From Albidovulum sediminis (GTDB lineage Bacteria > Pseudomonadota > Alphaproteobacteria > Rhodobacterales > Rhodobacteraceae): a stretch of DNA of 64,000 bases. The notes beneath the pieces were generated by a model. That model was not told the DNA's origin, made no database searches, and saw only the letters and a list, made by a program, of their open reading frames with translations. The DNA lies in the NCBI RefSeq assembly GCF_025380365.1, contig NZ_JAOCQF010000002.1, positions 328,846 through 392,845 on the forward strand. The letters are read 5' to 3'. Of this stretch, positions 58,484-64,000 are shown in pieces. The translations under genes were made by a program, and so were the position numbers. Numbering within the stretch: the first letter of the stretch is position 1; each line of letters begins with the position of its first letter.

Positions 58484-59784
58484 TGCGCGTGTCATCGGCC
58501 GCCGTCGCGCTGCGTGGCAGCATCCTTCTTGGTCTCGTGCCGCTGGCGGTGTTCGCAGTGGCAATGGCCTATGTGTCGGCCCAGGTCAGCATCGACGGCG
58601 CCATCGTCCTGCGCGGAACGGTCGAAAGCGCGGCCCCGCCGGTTCCGGTCCAGTCGGCGGAACCCGGCGTGCTTGCCCGTGCCGCCGTGACGGCGGGCCA
58701 GACCGTCCGACGCGGCGACAAGATCGCCGAGCTTGATGCCTCCGCGCTGGTTTCCGAACACGAGGCGGTCTTGCGCGAGGGGTTCGAAAACGCGCTGCGG
58801 CGCGATCTATTCCTGGCCGAGCGTGACGACCGGCCCGCCCTCTCCGTCACCTGCTGCACCGCTTCGGCCTTCTTCGACCCGCCCTGGGCGGCCGAGCGGA
58901 TCGCCGCGACGATCGCACTGTTCGCGGCCCGGCAGGCAAGCCACCGGGCCGAGGTCGACACGGCTCTCCTGCGGGCGCGCGAGGCGGCGGCGCGCGGTGC
59001 CGGCCTGAGCGCGGAGAACAGCGCGCTTCAGCGGCGGGCGGCGCTTGTGGCCGCGGACCAGGCCGCGCTTGACCGGCTGCAGGCGGCGGGGCTGGCGCTG
59101 TCCGCCCGACTGGGGGCGTCCGCGCGAGAGGCGCTGGACACGGCAGCGGCGATGGAGCGCAACGCGGCGGCGATCGAGGCGTCGCGCCTGGTCGAGGAGA
59201 TTGCGGAGCAGGAAGCAGAGGCGCGGTCCGCCTTGCGCCGGCGCGGCGCGGAAGAGGCGCTGGCCGAACTGTCGCGCGCGGCAGTCGAGATCGAGGTGCG
59301 CCGTGCGACCGTTGAGGCGCGGCTTGGACGGATGCATATCCTTGCCCCCGTCGATGGGACCGTGGCGGATCTTCCGCCCGATACCGGCGCGGTGGTGGGC
59401 GCGGGCCAGGTCATCGTGCGGATCGCACCGGCAGGCACCGGGCTGCGCGTCGTCGCGCGGCTGGATCCGCGCGATCTGGATGCTGCGCACCCCGGACAGC
59501 CTGCGCGCCTTCGCCTGACCGCCTTTCCCGGCACCACCACGCCCGACGTTCCCGCGACGGTGACCGCGCTCTCGGTGCTGCCCGGCCATGACGACCGCTC
59601 CGGCGCCCTTTACTACGAGGTGTTCCTTGCCCCGGACCCCGCAGCGCTTGCCAGCCTGCCGGAGCCCGGACTGCTGCCCGCGATGCCCGCCGAGGTGTTC
59701 CTGATCACCACGCCGCGGACGCCGTTGTCCTTCGTCGGCCGCGCGCTGTCGGACTATTTCGCGCGGGCGCTGCGGCCGGGCTGA
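58483..59784 (+). CDS. HlyD-family type I secretion adaptor
   Basis: A 433-residue periplasmic adaptor: one N-terminal membrane helix (about 8-34), a lipoyl-like half (GVLARAAVTAGQTVRRGDKIAELDA), a long alpha-helical hairpin (about 85-275, very Ala/Arg/Glu-rich), and the second lipoyl half plus beta-barrel (ILAPVDGTVADLPPDTGAVVGAGQVI). The architecture and length match PrtE/HlyD. An unusual CC pair lies at SVTCCTAS. The ATG overlaps the ABC stop by 1 nt. No TolC-type channel and no RTX-repeat substrate are nearby. Confidence 0.82.
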   Translation: MRVSSAAVALRGSILLGLVPLAVFAVAMAYVSAQVSIDGAIVLRGTVESAAPPVPVQSAEPGVLARAAVTAGQTVRRGDKIAELDASALVSEHEAVLREGFENALRRDLFLAERDDRPALSVTCCTASAFFDPPWAAERIAATIALFAARQASHRAEVDTALLRAREAAARGAGLSAENSALQRRAALVAADQAALDRLQAAGLALSARLGASAREALDTAAAMERNAAAIEASRLVEEIAEQEAEARSALRRRGAEEALAELSRAAVEIEVRRATVEARLGRMHILAPVDGTVADLPPDTGAVVGAGQVIVRIAPAGTGLRVVARLDPRDLDAAHPGQPARLRLTAFPGTTTPDVPATVTALSVLPGHDDRSGALYYEVFLAPDPAALASLPEPGLLPAMPAEVFLITTPRTPLSFVGRALSDYFARALRPG

Positions 59785-60240
59785 TCAGGCGACCGGCAGG
59801 GCGGCGCGGGCCACCATGGTGCGCAGCGCGAACGAGGAGCGCAGCGCGCGGATGCCGGGCACCCGCATCAGACGTTCCTCCAGGAAACGGTCGAAATCGG
59901 CAAGGTCCGCCGCCACCACGCGCAACAGGATGTCCCGCGATCCCGTCATCAGGTGGCATTCCATCACCCGATCGAACCCCCTCACCGCGCGTTCGAACGC
60001 ATCGACGGCTTCCTTGGACTGAGTCTCCAGCTCGACCCAGATGAAGACCGAAACCGGCAGGCCGACCGCGTTCTGGTCGATCCGCGCGCCATACCCCCTG
60101 ATGATGCCCTCGGCCTCGAGCCGGGCAATGCGCCGGGCGCAGGGCGTGGGCGACAGGCCGATCTCGTCGGCAAGGTCTGTCACGCTCATGCGCCCGTCGC
60201 GCTGAAGTGAGGCGATGATCCGGCGGTCAAGGGCGTCCAT
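59785..60240 (-). CDS. Lrp/AsnC-family regulator
   Basis: A 151-residue feast/famine regulator: helix-turn-helix (DALDRRIIASLQRDGRMSVTDLADEIGLSPTPCARRIARLE, about 2-43) and an AsnC ligand-binding domain (GYGARIDQNAVGLPVSVFIWVELE...MECHLMTGSRDILLRVVAADLADFDRFL). The ATG at 60240 is preferred (GGAG 9 nt upstream); an upstream ATG at 60267 has no ribosome-binding site. It is divergent from the leucine-type dehydrogenase by 133 bp, so it probably controls it in response to an amino acid. It is convergent with the HlyD gene with no gap. Confidence 0.92.
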   Translation of the reverse strand: MDALDRRIIASLQRDGRMSVTDLADEIGLSPTPCARRIARLEAEGIIRGYGARIDQNAVGLPVSVFIWVELETQSKEAVDAFERAVRGFDRVMECHLMTGSRDILLRVVAADLADFDRFLEERLMRVPGIRALRSSFALRTMVARAALPVA

Positions 60241-60373
60241 GGCAAAAAGCTCCAATCTTTCAGTCATTATTAGCCGAAAGACGCGAAATGACCAAATCAA
60301 AGAGAGGAGAACGCCGAAAATCTCCAGCGCGGTGGTGCTACCTTCACCCCGTCTGTTCCCCGCGGAGAATGTC

Positions 60374-61423
<1,050 letters not shown>

Positions 61424-61487
61424 TCGGGGCTTGACCCTTGCCCCGCCACGGCAGATGAAAGGCCGGTATCAGGACGGAGGCGCTGGG

Positions 61488-61685
61488 GTGAAACTTTCGG
61501 TTCCCGACATGAGTTGCGGGCATTGCAAGGCGGCGGTGGAACGCGCGATCGCAGCTGAGGACGCGACGGCAACGGTTTCGGTCGATCTCGCCGCGCGCGA
61601 GATCGAGGTGGTGACCGCGCTGCCGGCTGCGAAGGTCGTGGCGGTGCTGGCGCAGGAAGGCTATCCCGCCACTCTCCTCGGCTGA
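61488..61685 (+). CDS. CopZ-like heavy-metal-associated domain protein
   Basis: A 65-residue ferredoxin-like HMA domain with the metal site MSCGHC (C10, C13) and the fold pattern VDLAAREIEVVTALPAAKVVAVLAQEGY. It should bind Cu(I) and hand it to a P-type ATPase or other target. GTG 61488 is preferred because GGAGG lies 9 nt upstream; an ATG at 61456 would add an unsupported extension. It is 64 bp after the dehydrogenase. The PCuAC gene nearby suggests a local copper theme. Confidence 0.88.
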   Translation: MKLSVPDMSCGHCKAAVERAIAAEDATATVSVDLAAREIEVVTALPAAKVVAVLAQEGYPATLLG

Positions 61686-61779
61686 GGCGGGGATTGTCAG
61701 CGCGACGCCTGAACGGCATACTCCCGCGCCGAAGCAACGCGGCCCGGGTAATGGGCCGTCTGTCTCGGAGGGGGACAGG

Positions 61780-62094
61780 ATGAAGAAGTTCAATCCCGCC
61801 GCGGCGGTCGCGGTGGCCTGCTTTCTTTGGGCCGGGAGCGCGGCGGCCGGTCCGGTCGAAACGGCCTGCCTCAAGTCGGGCAGTTCCGCCGCCAACCCGG
61901 CGCTTTGCGGCTGCATCCAGCAGGTGGCCGACATGACCCTTTCCGGGGATGACCAGAAGATGGCCGCGCGGCTGATCAAGAACCCGGACAAGGCGCAGGA
62001 AATCCGCACCTCGGATAATGCGCGGCACGAGGCGTTCTGGCTGCGCTACAAGAGTTTCGGGGAAGCGGCGGAAACCTTCTGCGCCCAGGGCTGA
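61780..62094 (+). CDS. Small secreted rhodobacterial protein (often mis-named arginine transporter)
   Basis: A 104-residue protein with a signal peptide (about 1-24, AAA-GPV) and a helical mature part with four cysteines: VETACLKSG, NPALCGCIQQVADMTL and a terminal FCAQG. The CGCIQQVADMTL core recurs in small Rhodobacteraceae proteins that databases sometimes call arginine transporter; nothing here supports transport. The disulfide-like cysteines and signal suggest a periplasmic protein of unknown role. GGAGGGGGACAGG precedes the ATG. Confidence 0.75.
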   Translation: MKKFNPAAAVAVACFLWAGSAAAGPVETACLKSGSSAANPALCGCIQQVADMTLSGDDQKMAARLIKNPDKAQEIRTSDNARHEAFWLRYKSFGEAAETFCAQG

Positions 62095-62146
62095 GGCGCG
62101 GCGGCGGACCGCGGAGCATCGGTGTGCGCCGCGATCCAAGGCAGTT

Positions 62147-62575
62147 TCAGCGCGCGTTGTCGACCGGGATCTCGACGGTCACGTCACCCGCCTGTTCGAA
62201 GCTGAGCGTGACGGTGACGGTTTCGCCGACCTCACCCTTCAGCCCCATGAACATGACATGGTCGCCGCCGCGCTCAAGCGCGTGGGTGCCGCCGGCCGGA
62301 ACCGGGAACCCCACTTCGACCGGCATCATCTGCATGGAGCCATCGGCGCCTTGCACATGGGTGTGCAGTTCGACCTTCATGGCGACGTCCGAAGCCGCGC
62401 CGACAAGCCGGTCGTCGGCGGTTCCGTGGTTCTCGATCACGAAGAAGGCGGCGCCGGCCTTGGACCCGGGCATGAAGCGGGCGTAGGCGTCGGTGATGGT
62501 CACCCCGCCGTCGGCAAGGGCGGGGGTGGCAAGGGCGAAAGCGATCGCGGCAAGCGCGGATCTGAAGCTTTTCAT
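62147..62575 (-). CDS. Periplasmic copper chaperone PCu(A)C
   Basis: A 142-residue exported chaperone with a signal peptide (about 1-21, ALA-DGG). It carries copper ligands in the PCuAC pattern H(T)H...M...M...H...HxM: VELHTHVQ, MQMMPVEV, THAL and DHVMFMGL. PCu(A)C delivers Cu(I) to the CuA site of cytochrome oxidase, which fits the ctaD gene elsewhere in the window. It is followed upstream by a small Cys-rich protein on the same strand, 36 bp away. Confidence 0.92.
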   Translation of the reverse strand: MKSFRSALAAIAFALATPALADGGVTITDAYARFMPGSKAGAAFFVIENHGTADDRLVGAASDVAMKVELHTHVQGADGSMQMMPVEVGFPVPAGGTHALERGGDHVMFMGLKGEVGETVTVTLSFEQAGDVTVEIPVDNAR

Positions 62576-62611
62576 GGTGTTGTCCTTCGATGGAATGTTT
62601 CGGTGCGCGGA

Positions 62612-62968
62612 TCAGGCGACGCCCGGGGGCGCGCGGGCCGAACGCTCGGGTACGGGATGCCCGCAGGGCAGGTGCATCTCGAAGCTTGCGGCCAGGCGAT
62701 CGGGCAGGCGGACAGGATGGACCTCTGCCGGAGAGAGCGAAACGGCCGCGATCAGCGAAAAGGCGAGGTCGGGGCACAGGTGGCTTTCGCCGGTGGGGTT
62801 GCCCTTGGCGTCCAGCGTCACCTGCAACAGACCGCCGGCCGAGCAGAGCACGATGGTCGTGCCCGCCCCGTCGACCGCGCGGCCGCGCGCGGAGGCCGCG
62901 GCGAACCCCGTCAGCACAAGCGCAAGCGCAAGTGCGACGGCAGTGAAGGTGGGTGCCCGTGATCTCAT
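62612..62968 (-). CDS. Small exported Cys-containing protein, DUF2946-like
   Basis: A 118-residue protein starting MRSRAPTF with a hydrophobic N-terminal segment (about 8-32), then TTIVLCSAGG, SHLCPDLAF and HLPCGHPV. DUF2946 proteins have a similar LCSA pattern and often lie beside PCuAC and copper genes; the match is suggestive only. It probably shares the PCuAC transcript, of which it would be the first gene. The ATG at 62968 is preferred to the longer frame that starts in the rpmB terminator. Confidence 0.65.
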   Translation of the reverse strand: MRSRAPTFTAVALALALVLTGFAAASARGRAVDGAGTTIVLCSAGGLLQVTLDAKGNPTGESHLCPDLAFSLIAAVSLSPAEVHPVRLPDRLAASFEMHLPCGHPVPERSARAPPGVA

Positions 62969-63010
62969 GCCGGCGAGCGATACAGGCTTTGCGCAGGTCT
63001 GGCGAGGAGA

Positions 63011-63046
63011 CAAAACGAAGCGGCCCCGTCGTTCGGACGGGGCCGC
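63011..63046 (-). terminator. Intrinsic terminator of rpmB
   Basis: GCGGCCCCGTC and GACGGGGCCGC form a perfect 11-bp stem around GTTCG. On the minus strand the stem is followed by TTCGTTTTG. It lies 27 bp after the rpmB stop and is one of the clearest terminators in the window. Confidence 0.88.
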
Positions 63047-63072
63047 AGCAATCAATCCGAAAGGGCTCAGGC

Positions 63073-63357
63073 TCAGGCGGCCTGGGTCTTCTCGATGTCT
63101 TTCTTGATTTTCAGCGCCTTCGCCGAAAGCTCGTCATCCTTCGCCTTGGCGAGGAACGCATCGAGCCCGCCGCGGTGGTCGACGGTGCGCAGGGCCGCGG
63201 CCGAGATGCGCAGCTTGAACGACTGGCCGAGCACGTCGGAGATCAGCGTGACGTCGTTGAGGTTGGGAAGGAAGCGGCGACGCGTCTTGTTGTTCGCGTG
63301 GCTCACGTTGTTGCCCGACATGGGGGCTTTACCGGTCAGTTCGCAGACGCGCGACAT
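63073..63357 (-). CDS. rpmB: 50S ribosomal protein L28
   Basis: A 94-residue L28 beginning [33 protein letters not shown], the universal bL28 signature, with the usual alphaproteobacterial C-terminal extension. It lacks the second Cys pair seen in zinc-containing forms; only C5 is present. GAGG is close to the start. The gene is monocistronic, with an intrinsic terminator. Confidence 0.97.
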   Translation of the reverse strand: MSRVCELTGKAPMSGNNVSHANNKTRRRFLPNLNDVTLISDVLGQSFKLRISAAALRTVDHRGGLDAFLAKAKDDELSAKALKIKKDIEKTQAA

Positions 63358-63480
63358 TGATCTCTTCCTTCAGTTCCGGAGGCTGTCGCCCCTGATTCCC
63401 ATAAAATCCATGGGCGCCGACCGTGCGGCGCCCGAAATTCCGTCCGCGCGAAATACGGGGAAGCGCCAGAGTCGTCAAGA

Positions 63481-64000
63481 TCAAATGCGCGCGTCCCCGG
63501 TGCCGCCGGCCGTGACTGCCGCCATCTCGGCAAGGAACCAGTCGCGGAAGGCGCGGATGGCCGGGGCGTTGCGGCGACGTTCGGGATAGGCGAGGTAGAT
63601 CGCGTCTTCTTCCGTCAACTCTATGTCGAAGGGTTGGATCAGGTCGCCGCGGGCCAGTTCGCCCCGGAAAAGGCCGGGGTTCAGAAGGCTCGCGCCGTGG
63701 CCGGCCATCGCTGCCTGTGCGGTGTACGCCTGGACGCCGAAGAGCGTGCCGCCCTTGGTACAACACGCGGGCGGCGTGACGCCCGCCGCGCGGAACCAGC
63801 CCTCCCAGCCCATGTCGTCGGCGTCGATGAGCGGCAGGTCCAGAAGGTCGGCGGGCACCGAGGGTCGGCCGAAGCGGGCGATGAAGGCGGGCGAGATCAT
63901 CGGGGCGTAGATCCCGGCCATGAGGAAATGTGACGCAATCCCTGGCCATTGGCCGCGCCCGGCCCGGATCGCCACCGTCGCCTCGCCGGCGATCAGGTCG
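63481..64000 (-). CDS. LysR-family regulator, C-terminal part (cut by window edge)
   Basis: The last 172 codons of a leftward gene whose start is beyond the right edge. The visible sequence is a LysR substrate-binding domain of the GcvA type (VAIRAGRGQWPG, YAPMISPAFIARFG, GHGASLLNPGLFRGELARGDLIQPFD, AIRAFRDWFLAEM). The helix-turn-helix is outside the window, so the target genes and effector cannot be inferred. Confidence 0.85.
   Translation of the reverse strand, partial: DLIAGEATVAIRAGRGQWPGIASHFLMAGIYAPMISPAFIARFGRPSVPADLLDLPLIDADDMGWEGWFRAAGVTPPACCTKGGTLFGVQAYTAQAAMAGHGASLLNPGLFRGELARGDLIQPFDIELTEEDAIYLAYPERRRNAPAIRAFRDWFLAEMAAVTAGGTGDARI

Noticed and set aside
60265-60300. TCATT/AATGA symmetry in the Lrp-dehydrogenase gap
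   Set aside because: Too loose to call an operator. Lrp-family sites are degenerate and it would need footprinting.

Overview
The window is a GC-rich (roughly two thirds G+C), gene-dense piece of chromosome from an alphaproteobacterium, almost certainly of the Rhodobacteraceae/Paracoccaceae. The pointers are a gcrA cell-cycle regulator, a RibH2-type lumazine synthase behind an FMN riboswitch, a GTTC-N7-GTTC LexA box, a TTAAC-N6-TTAAC CtrA box, a DUF6324 protein, a membrane-type cytochrome-oxidase core with a soluble c2-type cytochrome, and a tRNA-His without an encoded G-1. I saw no insertion sequence, phage, CRISPR array or rRNA. Both ends cut a gene.

Layout. 1-8 kb: start of a membrane protein, rimO, a YadG/YadH-like ABC exporter, gcrA, an unrecognised 468-residue protein, then argD-argF. 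8-16.5 kb: hrpB, a small frameshifted ORF, meaB, an SOS-controlled mmcB, a DUF6324 protein, a MarR-GNAT fusion, tRNA-His and a kinase-aminotransferase fusion. 16.5-23.5 kb: an anaerobic module. ubiTUV (O2-independent ubiquinone hydroxylation) is divergent from ubiD-ubiX-ric, and a near-perfect FNR-type box lies between them. They are followed by nnrS, which is translationally coupled to riboswitch-controlled ribH2. 23.6-33.6 kb: tRNA-Leu, lipB, cytochrome c2, ctaD, yqeY, carA and a CtrA-box glycosyltransferase with an MshEN c-di-GMP-type domain.

33.6-38.2 kb is a sulfoacetaldehyde module (ackA, xsc, divergent tauR). 38.2-46.3 kb looks like a quinate/shikimate-type uptake and catabolism cluster: a HpcH/HpaI aldolase, an oxidoreductase remnant, aroQ, two FCD-type GntR regulators, a TRAP transporter, a shikimate/quinate dehydrogenase and a Gfo/Idh oxidoreductase. 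46.3-50.5 kb holds a MauG-like dihaem protein convergent with a CRTAC1/FG-GAP protein, which is in turn coupled to a ROK-family xylose repressor. 50.5-56.7 kb is the xylose operon xylFHGBA with two candidate XylR operators. It is followed by a type I secretion ABC/HlyD pair whose ATPase domain has lost almost every catalytic motif except Walker A. 59.8-64 kb: an Lrp regulator divergent from a leucine-type dehydrogenase, copper-handling proteins, rpmB and the C-terminal part of a LysR regulator.

Most operons here use 1-4 nt stop/start overlaps. The most informative non-coding signals are the FNR, LexA, CtrA, XylR, GntR-type and FMN-riboswitch elements, each next to a gene whose function fits. 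I did not find an entirely novel multi-gene system. The strongest candidates for new biology are the degenerate secretion ABC pair, the CtrA/c-di-GMP glycosyltransferase, the ribH2-nnrS coupling, and the ROK-CRTAC1/MauG arrangement.
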